Source: Telmatobacter sp. DSM 110680
Lineage (GTDB): Bacteria; Acidobacteriota; Terriglobia; Terriglobales; Acidobacteriaceae
Length of the DNA: 64,000 nt
Assembly (NCBI RefSeq): GCF_039994875.1
Contig: NZ_CP121196.1
Coordinates: 5,518,001-5,582,000 of the forward strand
Direction of reading: 5' to 3'
The notes under the pieces: generated by a model
Seen by the model: the letters and a program-made list of their open reading frames with translations, nothing else
Database searches by the model: none
What the model was told of the DNA's origin: nothing
Part shown: positions 42,793-50,423 of the stretch, piece after piece
Layout: every line of letters starts with the position of its first letter
Position numbering within the stretch: the first letter of the stretch is position 1
Made by a program: the position numbers and the translations under genes

Positions 42793-43365
42793 TTAGCTCA
42801 CCCCAGTTCTTAACTTTACGATGAGCGCACGGCAAGCAGAGTCGTCGCGCGCACCCAAGAACACCGGCTCTGCGGTGTCAAGAACTGCGCAGTCACCTGC
42901 CTCAAGCGACTCTTTATCACCAGCGACATTCAGTTCTAGAATTCCTTCAATGACAAACGTTGTAATCTCACTCCTGTGCCCGTGCTCTCCGATCGTTGAC
43001 GTAACGCCGGGCGGGAACTCTAGTATGACCGCCCTCATCTTGCCCTCAGCCTGAGGGACATGTAGCGGAGTAACCTTGAGTGCTGGTTGAGACCTTCCAT
43101 TTTGGCAGATTAGCGCCTTCCTTGTAATTGAAAGTAAATGATGTCTAACTTCAGAAAAGAAATGGTCTAACCCAATTCCATAGACTCTGCAAATACACGC
43201 GAGTGTTGGGAGCGTGGGGACCATTCTGTTTGTTTCGAGCTTGGAGAGGAGAGCAGTCGAAAGCCCTGTCTGTGTGGCCAGCCGTGAAAGAGTCAAATGC
43301 TTCTGAATCCGAAGTGTTCGTAATTTCAAGCCGATAGAATACGACTCTAGAAATTCGCGGTTCAT
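42793..43365 (-). CDS. XRE family regulator with C-terminal cupin domain
   Basis: A 190-residue protein. LRTLRIQKHLTLSRLATQTGLSTALLSKLETNRMVPTLPTLACICRVYGIGLDHFF is a complete XRE helix-turn-helix (residues 15-70). A cupin domain (ILEFPPGVTSTIGEHGHRSEITTFVIEGILELNV and LEAGDCAVLDTAEPVF) follows. This architecture is common in regulators that sense a small ligand with the cupin. It starts 3 bp after the family C gene stop and is transcribed leftward with it. Confidence 0.88.
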   Translation of the reverse strand: MNREFLESYSIGLKLRTLRIQKHLTLSRLATQTGLSTALLSKLETNRMVPTLPTLACICRVYGIGLDHFFSEVRHHLLSITRKALICQNGRSQPALKVTPLHVPQAEGKMRAVILEFPPGVTSTIGEHGHRSEITTFVIEGILELNVAGDKESLEAGDCAVLDTAEPVFLGARDDSACRALIVKLRTGVS

Positions 43366-43368
43366 TCT

Positions 43369-43575
43369 TCAATTCCTATGGGTTCCAAGTCCGTTGCAGT
43401 TTGGTCCGCCGGAATCAGCGGGCTCTCGGCTTTCAATCCGCTCAATTTCATGTCTGACCGTTGTCTGAAGCTCACTCATTTCCCAATGGTGCTTGTCGAG
43501 GTCTTTACTCCTTTCGATGAAACCAAGAGTCGCTCGCAGCGTATTCAAAAGAAGTGACGTACTGAACTCTCTCAT
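43369..43575 (-). CDS. Small-gene family C, upstream of the XRE-cupin gene
   Basis: A 68-residue protein with GGAG nine bases before the ATG. STSLLLNTLRATLGFIERSKDLDKHHWEMSELQTTVRHEIERIE is similar in length and helix pattern to the gene at 45445-45648 (TIYLAETLRANVRNVEETPDLDL). The function is unknown; two amphipathic helices are predicted. It probably forms an operon with the XRE-cupin gene. A GTGA-N6-TCAC palindrome (43695) lies 120 bp upstream. Confidence 0.6.
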   Translation of the reverse strand: MREFSTSLLLNTLRATLGFIERSKDLDKHHWEMSELQTTVRHEIERIESREPADSGGPNCNGLGTHRN

Positions 43576-43693
43576 CGGTTTACTCCATTCATCCCGCCGA
43601 AGGATTTCTGAAATAAAGTATCTGTGTCGACCGCAATAGAGTCCTTTCGACTGTGTCCTTCAATGCATCTTGCCATCTCTTTAATGGAGATGG

Positions 43694-43709
43694 TGTGATT
43701 TGTGTCACC
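43694..43709. promoter_or_regulatory. GTGA-N6-TCAC palindrome, divergent region
   Basis: TGTGATTTGTGTCACC contains GTGA-N6-TCAC with one extra matching flank base, a CRP/FNR-type operator layout. It is 120 bp before the family C gene (minus) and about 133 bp before the aquaporin gene (plus), so it could control either or both. The rest of the 266-bp gap has no gene. Confidence 0.5.
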
Positions 43710-43841
43710 GTTTAGTTCTGTAATATTTGGTCAGCCGATAGCATCAGTTACCTGGATGCTTCTCGCCAGCTGAGCAGCTCGCAAGATGGAACTAACAGGA
43801 GTACTATTCTGAGTCGTCTTCGGATCATCTTGGAGGAACTC

Positions 43842-44558
43842 ATGAAGAAATACTTTGCCGAATTGGTGGGCACCTTCATCCTTGTGCTCTTTGGCTGCGG
43901 CACCGCCGTAGTGGCTGGCGACAAGGTCGGTATCCTAGGAATCGCTGTCGCCTTCGGATTTGCCCTCATCGGTGCAGCTTACGGCATCGGCCCCATCTCC
44001 GGTTGCCACATCAATCCGGCTGTCAGTCTCGGCGTTTGGAGCGCGGGTCGAATGAAAATCGGCGATTTGATTGGCTACTGGATCGGCCAGTTCGTTGGCG
44101 CCATCCTTGCCGTAAGCGTGCTTTCCCTCATTGTTCGCGGCGGTAGTGGGTATGCTGCCGGCCAGCTCGGCCAGAACGGTTGGGGGCCGGGCTACTTGGG
44201 CGGCTACAACATAACGTCGGCGATCGTCTTTGAATTCGTCGCAACCCTCATTTTCGTTGTCGTGATCCTCGGATCCACCCAGGCTACCGCGCCCTCGAGA
44301 TTCGCAGGCTTGGCCATCGGTATCACGCTTACAGCGATTCACCTTGTCGGCATCAACATCACCGGCACTAGCGTAAACCCCGCCCGCAGTTTCGGACCAG
44401 CGTTGCTAGTCGGCGGTCACGCGATGTCGCAGATCTGGCTCTTTCTCGTCATGCCAAGTCTTGGCGGCCTCGTTGCTGGCCTACTCTTCCGCCTCAAAGC
44501 CCTTGAAGCAAGCGCGGAAGCTGAGGTAGAGGTGAAAAGGGAAACCGTCAGCGTCTGA
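43842..44558 (+). CDS. aqpZ: Aquaporin Z-type water channel
   Basis: A 238-residue MIP family channel with six membrane helices and both NPA boxes: GCHINPAVSLGVWSAGR and GTSVNPARSFGPALLVGG. The residues around the second NPA (NPARSFGPA) are the water-selective AqpZ type rather than the glycerol facilitator type. TTGGAGGAACTC precedes the ATG at 43842. The channel equilibrates water across the inner membrane and fits the osmotic-stress gene content of this region. Confidence 0.92.
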   Translation: MKKYFAELVGTFILVLFGCGTAVVAGDKVGILGIAVAFGFALIGAAYGIGPISGCHINPAVSLGVWSAGRMKIGDLIGYWIGQFVGAILAVSVLSLIVRGGSGYAAGQLGQNGWGPGYLGGYNITSAIVFEFVATLIFVVVILGSTQATAPSRFAGLAIGITLTAIHLVGINITGTSVNPARSFGPALLVGGHAMSQIWLFLVMPSLGGLVAGLLFRLKALEASAEAEVEVKRETVSV

Positions 44559-44673
44559 TGTGCCCATTCTTGGCCGACGCGTATGAATTCGTGACAATCT
44601 CGCGTGGTGCGATTGGGACCAAGGTGTCGGGGCGCACGCCATCTCGCAGATTCTGAGGATAAGTCGGGCCGCG

Positions 44674-44937
44674 CTATTGATCGAGGACTATTCTCCAGAG
44701 GTCGGAGCTGTCGGGCTTGGCGAGACCATCGCGTTCAAGCAGACGAAGGCAAACACGAACACGCCAGTTTGAAAATCCGGTAGCGGTGGCAATCTCGCGG
44801 ACCGTGGCGGCTCTCACTTCCCAAATCTTTGTGGACGATTGCCAACCGTCGCATAACGTGGCCTGAGCTCTGAGAAAACTTAGAACCTTACGACCATTGC
44901 CAAAAAAGTACACGCACCAGCCGACGATGGTTCCCAT
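44674..44937 (-). CDS. Small winged-helix protein
   Basis: An 87-residue protein. The second half (VRAATVREIATATGFSNWRVRVCLRLLERDGLAKPDSSDLWRIVL) is a winged helix-turn-helix of MarR/DprA type, ending in a wing. The N-terminal part has no recognisable feature. GAGGTGGCGATGTC precedes the ATG at 44937, preferred to a start 32 codons earlier. It may regulate neighbouring small genes, but this is only a proposal. Confidence 0.6.
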   Translation of the reverse strand: MGTIVGWCVYFFGNGRKVLSFLRAQATLCDGWQSSTKIWEVRAATVREIATATGFSNWRVRVCLRLLERDGLAKPDSSDLWRIVLDQ

Positions 44938-45266
44938 GACATCGCCACCTCTTACGAGCGAGGGGGGGGTAGTGCAATGGTAATCCCTCGGAATGTCGGA
45001 GAGAATGAAGAGTTTGTCATGTAAGTGTCCCAACGGGAATCGGTTACTTACCTTTTCGTTCTTGAGTTCGACTTATGCCCCGAATGCATTTCCGTATTAA
45101 CGCCAACGCGGGCGACGATTCCCCGAAAGGGGGACTTGGCGAAGGCCGCGCGTAGCGTGGCCCTTCTTTCTCGAAGAATTGTCGACTGCTCGGTGATTAG
45201 ATCAACCGGAGCGAAGCACAGGGAGCTCTTTGTAGAACATATAGGCTTTTCTATCTAGCTCTTTAT
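44938..45266. other. Gap of 329 bp
   Basis: No supported gene. A short plus-strand frame (45025-45258, with ECISVLTPTRATIPRKGD) has no ribosome site and is a doubtful candidate. The gap ends in one of the dispersed repeats (45250-45284). Confidence 0.35.
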
Positions 45267-45284
45267 CTAGGTGGGTTGTCTATG
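45250..45284 (-). repeat. Direct repeat flanking the small-gene cassette, left copy
   Basis: TCTATCTAGCTCTTT, then a short variable stretch, then AGGTGG and TTGT and CTATG recur at 46210-46245 in the same orientation. The two copies enclose the four small minus-strand genes (45267-46126), so the cassette is bounded by ~35-bp direct repeats. Within the repeat, 45258-45278 is the part shared with 27674-27694. Confidence 0.6.
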
Positions 45285-45476
45285 ACCATTCGGGGCGTGT
45301 CCTGGCTGAGGAGTTGCAACCACAATCCGCTCCGCTGCTTCGATTGCGGCGATGCGCTCGCGGACGATTCGCTTGAGGTCGGCGAGGTTCGCTGTTTCGG
45401 GTGCGGGATCGGCTTCCATCTTGGTGAACAGTTCGCGAAGAGACTCAAGCAGAGGTCGGCGGGGTTGAACGCTCAT
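45267..45476 (-). CDS. Small-gene family B, cassette member
   Basis: A 69-residue protein preceded by GGCCAAGGAAAAC. SLRELFTKMEADPAPETANLADLKRIVRERIAAIEAAERIV matches the N-terminal part of the 42013-42345 protein. The start lies inside the end of the upstream gene (32-base overlap), so the two are probably coupled. Last gene of a four-gene minus-strand set. Function unknown; two helices predicted. Confidence 0.65.
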   Translation of the reverse strand: MSVQPRRPLLESLRELFTKMEADPAPETANLADLKRIVRERIAAIEAAERIVVATPQPGHAPNGHRQPT

Positions 45477-45648
45477 GTTTTCCTTGGCCCGGGGTATACC
45501 ACCTTTCTAATTCAGCGATAGACCGGAGCAGGACTTCTGAGGATTCACGAACGGCGGGATGAGTCAGATCGAGATCCGGTGTCTCTTCTACGTTGCGGAC
45601 GTTCGCTCGAAGCGTTTCAGCCAGGTAGATCGTGGTGAAGACCTGCAT
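45445..45648 (-). CDS. Small-gene family C, cassette member
   Basis: A 67-residue protein. TIYLAETLRANVRNVEETPDLDLTHPAVRESSEVLLRSIAELE parallels the 43369-43575 protein. The tail is short and polar. A GTGA-N6-TCAC palindrome (45692) lies 44 bases upstream of the ATG, and a GCGGCGGTCTAGG repeat just beyond it is shared with the promoter region of the first cassette gene. The third gene of the set. Confidence 0.65.
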   Translation of the reverse strand: MQVFTTIYLAETLRANVRNVEETPDLDLTHPAVRESSEVLLRSIAELERWYTPGQGKHERSTPPTSA

Positions 45649-45691
45649 CTACCGATGGTGGCATGGATTTTGACTCAGAGGAAAAAGAAGG

Positions 45692-45740
45692 TTGTGATTT
45701 TCGTCACAATCGGTGGCGGCGGTCTAGGACGTCGGCTAGG
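45692..45740. promoter_or_regulatory. GTGA-N6-TCAC palindrome plus repeat, second cassette promoter
   Basis: TTGTGATTTTCGTCACAA (45692-45709) is a perfect TTGTGA-N6-TCACAA palindrome, the CRP/FNR-type consensus. It is followed by GGCGGCGGTCTAGG and GTCGGCTAGG, which recur at 46185-46209 beside another such palindrome. Together they form a duplicated promoter-operator block in front of each gene pair of the cassette. Confidence 0.6.
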
Positions 45741-45743
45741 CGG

Positions 45744-45938
45744 CTAGGGCTTTCGTGTCGGGTCTTGCCCGGGCGCAGGGTTGCGGCTGAGTCGATCGAG
45801 CTCGTTGATGCGCTTGAGTAAGTGGCGACGATAGACGATGGTGGCTAGCGGGTCAAGTACGTGAGGCGCTTCGAGATCGAGGATGCGGAGTGCTGACAGG
45901 TATTCCTGGATGAGCGCGTCGCGAGATGGTTCGTTCAT
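45744..45938 (-). CDS. Small-gene family A, C-terminal half gene
   Basis: A 64-residue protein. ALIQEYLSALRILDLEAPHV and TIVYRRHLLKRINELDRL match the second half of the 27821-28198 protein. The start overlaps the stop of the previous gene (ATGA), so the two are coupled, and in the 27.8-kb paralogue they are a single polypeptide. Second gene of the cassette. Function unknown. Confidence 0.68.
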   Translation of the reverse strand: MNEPSRDALIQEYLSALRILDLEAPHVLDPLATIVYRRHLLKRINELDRLSRNPAPGQDPTRKP

Positions 45939-46126
45939 TGCAATGGTTCCTGGGCTGCGCCGATCCAGAGTTCTGCGACCCTTTTTAATGCAGCCTCAAG
46001 CACCAGCCGGTGGAGGAGCAGCCGACTCAACTCATGCTGTTCTGGGGGCGGCTCGGTGTTTTGTGAGTCACCGAGGAAGGCGACATGGAAGGTGAGGACG
46101 GCCGGAACGAGAGGACGATGCTGCAT
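45935..46126 (-). CDS. Small-gene family A, N-terminal half gene
   Basis: About 63 residues from the ATG at 46126 (an upstream frame could add 17). MQHRPLVPAVLTFHVAF and ELSRLLLHRLVLEAALKRVAEL parallel MRHSSPVNVVLALRTAL and FSRLLSNRLVGLDAALRR in the 27.8-kb protein. The shorter start is chosen because a GTGA-N6-TCAC operator lies 38 bases upstream of it. First gene of the cassette. Confidence 0.65.
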   Translation of the reverse strand: MQHRPLVPAVLTFHVAFLGDSQNTEPPPEQHELSRLLLHRLVLEAALKRVAELWIGAAQEPLQ

Positions 46127-46162
46127 GGTGACGAGAGGATCGCACAGATTCCAGGCGCGAGA

Positions 46163-46209
46163 TGTGAGATAAGTCACAGCAGGTCGCGGCGGTCTAGGGT
46201 GTCGGCTGG
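46163..46209. promoter_or_regulatory. GTGA-N6-TCAC palindrome plus repeat, first cassette promoter
   Basis: TGTGAGATAAGTCACA (46163-46178) is a perfect TGTGA-N6-TCACA palindrome. It is followed by GCGGCGGTCTAGG and GTCGGCTGG, the same block as at 45715-45740, and then by the right copy of the 35-bp direct repeat. It lies 38 bases before the first cassette gene. Confidence 0.6.
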
Positions 46210-46245
46210 TCTATCTAGCTCTTTTTCCAGGTGGTTGTATCTATG
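46210..46245 (-). repeat. Direct repeat flanking the small-gene cassette, right copy
   Basis: Matches 45250-45284 over about 35 bases (TCTATCTAGCTCTTT, then AGGTGG, TTGT, CTATG), with two small length differences. It lies directly upstream of the first operator. See the left copy. Confidence 0.6.
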
Positions 46246-46295
46246 GTCTTTTCGGTGATACGTTAGCTTGCACCAGCTATGATGCTGAGGACGAG

Positions 46296-46550
46296 ATGGG
46301 CAAGAACAGCCGCGCGGAACAGAACCGGACACCCACTCCTGTGCCGCGTTCTTCGTTGTTCGTGGAATTATTCCTCAATGGATGGCTCTGGGTGTCAGTG
46401 GCTGGGTTCATTTTGTTGATGTACGGCACTTCATTCATTTTTAACCGTCAGTGGAATCATCGCGTGTTCCATCCCTGGGCTATTGTCTTTGGCGTCGTCC
46501 TCGTAGTGATCTCCTTCGTGAAACAAAAGGGCGATGGAGAAATGAGATGA
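46296..46550 (+). CDS. Small two-helix membrane protein
   Basis: An 84-residue ORF with two hydrophobic helices (LWVSVAGFILLMYGTSFIF and WAIVFGVVLVVISFV) and polar ends. No family recognised. The ribosome site GAGGACGAG lies close before the ATG. It is divergent from the small-gene cassette, with one operator between them, and convergent with the TonB-receptor fragment. Confidence 0.55.
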   Translation: MGKNSRAEQNRTPTPVPRSSLFVELFLNGWLWVSVAGFILLMYGTSFIFNRQWNHRVFHPWAIVFGVVLVVISFVKQKGDGEMR

Positions 46551-46598
46551 GACGGCTCGTATCGACTCGAACCGCCATCCCGAGCTAAAACTAGGCGG

Positions 46599-47594
46599 TC
46601 ACGGTGCTGGATGGTCATCAAATCTATAGATGAAGTTGATGCTCGCATACGATGGGATTCGAACGCCAGTCACTTCCGAAATGGCCGAGGGATAAAACGT
46701 CTCCAGCGTTTGGCCAGTGAATCCACTCGCGATCAACAGGTTCACACCGACATTAATCCTTCCATCTTTAAACGGACGTGCAATTGCTGCACGGAATTCT
46801 CCCAGCGGGACACCCACGCATTGTGCACTTGGATCAGGATTACAACCGGTGCCAAGCGGCTTTGCGCCGACATATTCGAATTCTCCCTTAGCCTGCAATC
46901 GCATCGGCAGCTTATGCGTCAGGCCAAGCATGTCAACAATCGTTCTGGGCGCTTCCGCAGTCGGCTGACCAGTTTTGATGTCACGAGCATCCGCCTTTGA
47001 GAATGTGACAAGCATTGAACCCGTATTGAAGTCTTGCCTCACAGTGGCAGTCAAAAATCTCAAGCGGCCCGGCCCCTGGTCTTCCTGCAAGCCCGTGTCA
47101 GGATCAATCTTGGCCAACTGCGCGGCGGTTGTTACGTGTCCGAGCGTCAACTTCATATTCGTATGCGCGATCAGCTTGCTTGCAACCAACTGATATGAGT
47201 GTGCTCGGCTTATGGGGGTCCCTCGCGCCATTCCCGTTCCGATCCTGGGGTCTTCAGTGAAGAACGACTCGCCCGCACTGGCCGCTACAAGAGGTGCCCA
47301 CTTGCTTGAACCTGGAATGAAAGAGACAGTCGCCTTCGGCGAGTTCACTCCCACCCACTCTTGGAACGAATTCTCCTGTTGCACGAGGTCCTGATTGTCG
47401 ATGTCGATCTGATCGCGCCGCCAACCGACGTAGTAGCGAAGGTGGCTTCCGATCGCGCCCTGAATCGCGGCGTAGGGCGCGATCGGGGTAATCGTCACAT
47501 CGTTTCCAGCCACACTTCCGGATTGCCCACCAACCGCCCGCTTCGAAGATCGCTCGGTAGCGGGCAAAATAAATGCAATGCCTTGACACCGCAA
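46599..47594 (-). pseudogene. TonB-dependent receptor, C-terminal fragment
   Basis: About 331 residues from a weak TTG, with no signal peptide or plug domain. It looks like the barrel part of an acidobacterial TonB-dependent receptor: SFIPGSSKWAPLVAASAGESFFTEDPRIGTG, LVASKLIAHTNMKLTLGHVTTA and a last strand IPSYASINFIYRF. A stop precedes the frame just upstream, so at least the first half of a 1000-residue receptor is missing. It is most likely a remnant left by deletion or rearrangement. Confidence 0.65.
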
Positions 47595-47695
47595 GTTCGG
47601 GAAATGATAATCGGCCTGCTGTCCGTCGAGTTTCTACCCCTCCATAGAATTTCCTTCTTATTCACGGCTTCTTAAATCTCTCAAAAAGGGGAACA

Positions 47696-48472
47696 ATGAT
47701 GAAACGCCTCAGCCTAAGCGTTTGTGCCGTGATGTCTTTGCTTGCATTGAGTCCGGCGTGCATAGCGCAGTCAAATCCTTGGAACGGCTCATGGAAGCTC
47801 GACCCTTCCTCGCTCAAATACGAGGGAGCAACCTTTTCGGTGGCTGCCGACGCAGACGGTTTCACCGTTACGCGCGGAGGCGAGGTGCAACCCAAGGTTG
47901 TGTGCGACGGGAAGGAACAGAAATCGACGAACGACACCGTATTGACTTGCACCAAGTCTGATTCTGGATACGCAATCGCTGCTAGCAAGAATGGCAAGCC
48001 GACGCGGAAGACGACAATTTCCATCTCGGACAATGGCAAGACCCGAACCAGCGAATCCCAATTCTTCCCAGCGGACGGAGAACCGTACACGATGACGACG
48101 ATCTCGGAACGGGTGTCAGGCGGCCCGGGACCGGCCGGGGAATGGCGAGAGGTCAGGTTCTCCTCGTCCCAAGACAGCGGGGTTCTCTCGATTGCAGTCA
48201 ACGGCGATTCCGTGGACTTCAAGGAGACGGATAGCCCAAAGCCGCTAACCTGCAAGCTTGACGGTAGTGACACCAAATTCCCTGGTGGAGGATCAATGTC
48301 CGTGAAACTCGCCGATCCTCATACGCTGAAAGTGACCTACAAAGGGGATGACGGGAAGGTTCGACGTGATAACACTTTCGTGCTTAGTGACGATGGTTCG
48401 ACCATCACAGAGACAGACATTACCCCTGCACCGTCGCCTTCTACAATGTCAGTTGTCCTTCACAAGAATTGA
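47696..48472 (+). CDS. Secreted protein of unknown function
   Basis: A 258-residue protein with a signal peptide ending near ACIAQSN. The mature part is beta-rich: NPWNGSWKLDPSSLKYEGATFSV at the start, repeated later as TERVSGGPGPAGEWREV and FVLSDDGSTITETDI. It looks like a two-copy lipocalin-type or similar beta-barrel. No family is assigned. A stem-loop terminator follows 28 bases after the stop. Confidence 0.65.
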   Translation: MMKRLSLSVCAVMSLLALSPACIAQSNPWNGSWKLDPSSLKYEGATFSVAADADGFTVTRGGEVQPKVVCDGKEQKSTNDTVLTCTKSDSGYAIAASKNGKPTRKTTISISDNGKTRTSESQFFPADGEPYTMTTISERVSGGPGPAGEWREVRFSSSQDSGVLSIAVNGDSVDFKETDSPKPLTCKLDGSDTKFPGGGSMSVKLADPHTLKVTYKGDDGKVRRDNTFVLSDDGSTITETDITPAPSPSTMSVVLHKN

Positions 48473-48499
48473 CCAGGCCGAACTAGGAGTTTACTGGGC

Positions 48500-48520
48500 G
48501 CACCCCGTAGAGTGGGGTGC
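48500..48520 (+). terminator. Stem-loop terminator after the secreted protein gene
   Basis: GCACCCC (48500-48506) and GGGGTGC (48514-48520) form a 7-bp stem with a 7-base loop, 28 bases after the stop at 48472, followed by TTCC and a later T run. A probable intrinsic terminator. Confidence 0.6.
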
Positions 48521-48933
48521 TTCCAGTTCGGTTTTAGAGGTGCGAAACACGCGCCGAGCGGCAATGTGCCTTCATCAATCCAATTCATACCCACTAAGCT
48601 CAGATAGTTTCGAGCGAATCACCGCCTACTCTTCCCCTACCTATGCATGCCCGTCGACAGGCCAGTGCCGGGAAGGCGAAGGAAAGGCATACTGACGAGT
48701 TGTCCACAATCCAACCACGACTCGGAGAATGACCTCAATGAGCGATTTAGCCCTGTTAGGGCGAATTGAGAGCACAACTTGGGGCGCTAACCTGTAGTTT
48801 TCCCGAATGCGTCGTCCAGACTCAGTAGTCAACTTCCGGACAGAGAACGTGTGCGGCCTCGTCTGCGGGTAACGTGACCGCACAATCGCCGTACCTTGTA
48901 ACACAAATGGCGAATCGTTTTCGACCTGATCAC
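48521..48933. other. Gap of 413 bp
   Basis: No supported gene. One minus-strand frame (48641-48904) has no ribosome site or recognisable domain. Confidence 0.35.
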
Positions 48934-50232
48934 TCAGTCATCGTCGCGGTCATCATCCTGCACCGGACGCAGGTTGTGCTTGTAGACTGCTTTGCCGACA
49001 ATGAGCCCCAGCAGCGCTCCTGCGTCCTGGTCGGTTCGAAAATGGATCCCGCCGTAAACACGAGCGTCGCTGATGTCGTCGGTAATCTGCCTGAACGAGG
49101 TGTATTGCAGGACGATGGTGGGCACGGCGGGGTTTGACAGCGTCATCGAATGTCCAGCTTCGCCGTAGAGACGTCTCATGACCGCCGCTGCTGCATTGGC
49201 TGCGCTGCCGTGGTTTGAGGGATAACTCGGGAAACAGGGGGTGACGATAAAGGGCAGCCAGTCCGGATCGGGGTCGGTTTTCCGGTTGCTGTCCGTGTCA
49301 CCCGCACGGATCGCGGTTTCGGGGCGCCAGAAGTTGTAGTTGTATTTATTGAAGAACGCTGCGACCAGGCTGTCGTTGATCGCCATGTTGATCACGGCCA
49401 GAGCTCGGGCATTCTCAGACAGCGTACGACGCTGTTCCTGCGCGATCTGCCTTGCGGCCTGGTTGAATGCCTGAGTTGGTGAGGTTGCCGCGTAGTAGGT
49501 CGCGACATCTGACCGATCTGGTGGCCTCTCGGTGCTGTCGAGGCTTCCCACTGTCATCACCTCGTTGTACGTCTTCGCGTATTTGTTACTCGCAAGCGCT
49601 GGCGGAGGACCGAGGAGAAACTCCTTCGCGCTCCGGATACCGAACGGGGTTACGTTCTGCCATTGAAATGCGATTCCGGAGGCGATTCCATTCACCTTTG
49701 GACAACTCGGCGTGGCCTGCCATTCGCCGGGAACAGGCGGACCGGGTGTCTTGAACTGCGCAGGCGACGACCCGTCGTTGGCGCGAAGAGCGATCAGTGC
49801 CATGGCTGCGGCATCGCCCGTTGCTATGCCGTCAATCTTGGCCTGGCCGTCCGGTATCAAAGCCAGCGAGTTCGCGAGGGCTGCGTCGAGATTCGAAGCG
49901 CTCGCCGGGAAGTAGGTTCTGAGCACCCGATAGCTGGCCTGGACAGCTGCTGCGTCGGCTGAGGCGCCGTGGGGCGCGACAATACTCCCAAGATACGGTC
50001 GATAGTCGCCGGTGATAGCGTTGACGGCTTCAAAGACAGCGACCTGCACAATCGCTGCAAACCGTGCCTGGGCGAACGGGTTCTGGCCGTTCGCAACGGC
50101 TGTGTCTACCGCAATTACGTTCCAGTCCAGGACGGAATCGGCTTTTGTCACGGCAGGCTCGAACAGCAGAGTCGCCATCAGCATGCACAGACCAAAAGTC
50201 CTCTTCCCCGCGCCACGATACATCCTCTTCAT
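48934..50232 (-). CDS. Vanadium-type haloperoxidase (PAP2 superfamily), secreted
   Basis: A 432-residue protein with a signal peptide ending near FEPAVTKA. NFWRPETAIRAGD, PCFPSYPSNHGSAANAAAAVMRRLYG and YGGIHFRTDQDAGALLG are the three vanadate/phosphate-binding motifs of the vanadium haloperoxidase branch of PAP2 proteins (Arg, Ser-x-His and Arg/His ligands). It may oxidise halides or act as an acid phosphatase. GGGGAGGCACA precedes the ATG at 50232. Divergent from the winged-helix/TPR regulator, 191 bp away. Confidence 0.88.
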   Translation of the reverse strand: MKRMYRGAGKRTFGLCMLMATLLFEPAVTKADSVLDWNVIAVDTAVANGQNPFAQARFAAIVQVAVFEAVNAITGDYRPYLGSIVAPHGASADAAAVQASYRVLRTYFPASASNLDAALANSLALIPDGQAKIDGIATGDAAAMALIALRANDGSSPAQFKTPGPPVPGEWQATPSCPKVNGIASGIAFQWQNVTPFGIRSAKEFLLGPPPALASNKYAKTYNEVMTVGSLDSTERPPDRSDVATYYAATSPTQAFNQAARQIAQEQRRTLSENARALAVINMAINDSLVAAFFNKYNYNFWRPETAIRAGDTDSNRKTDPDPDWLPFIVTPCFPSYPSNHGSAANAAAAVMRRLYGEAGHSMTLSNPAVPTIVLQYTSFRQITDDISDARVYGGIHFRTDQDAGALLGLIVGKAVYKHNLRPVQDDDRDDD

Positions 50233-50423
50233 TGTGCCTCCCCGAATTCTCACTGCCTCTTGGTCAGTGATGAGCGTCATTCTTCCGGTAGAGGGCATGG
50301 TTGTCCATACCGAAGCGCATGTCGGGACATTATGTTTTGTGTCGCGCTAAGCGCAAGCATTGGCGGCTCTTGAACCCACGTTGTGGAATTGGTGTAAGAT
50401 CGTGGCACTTCGGAAGGCGGCGC

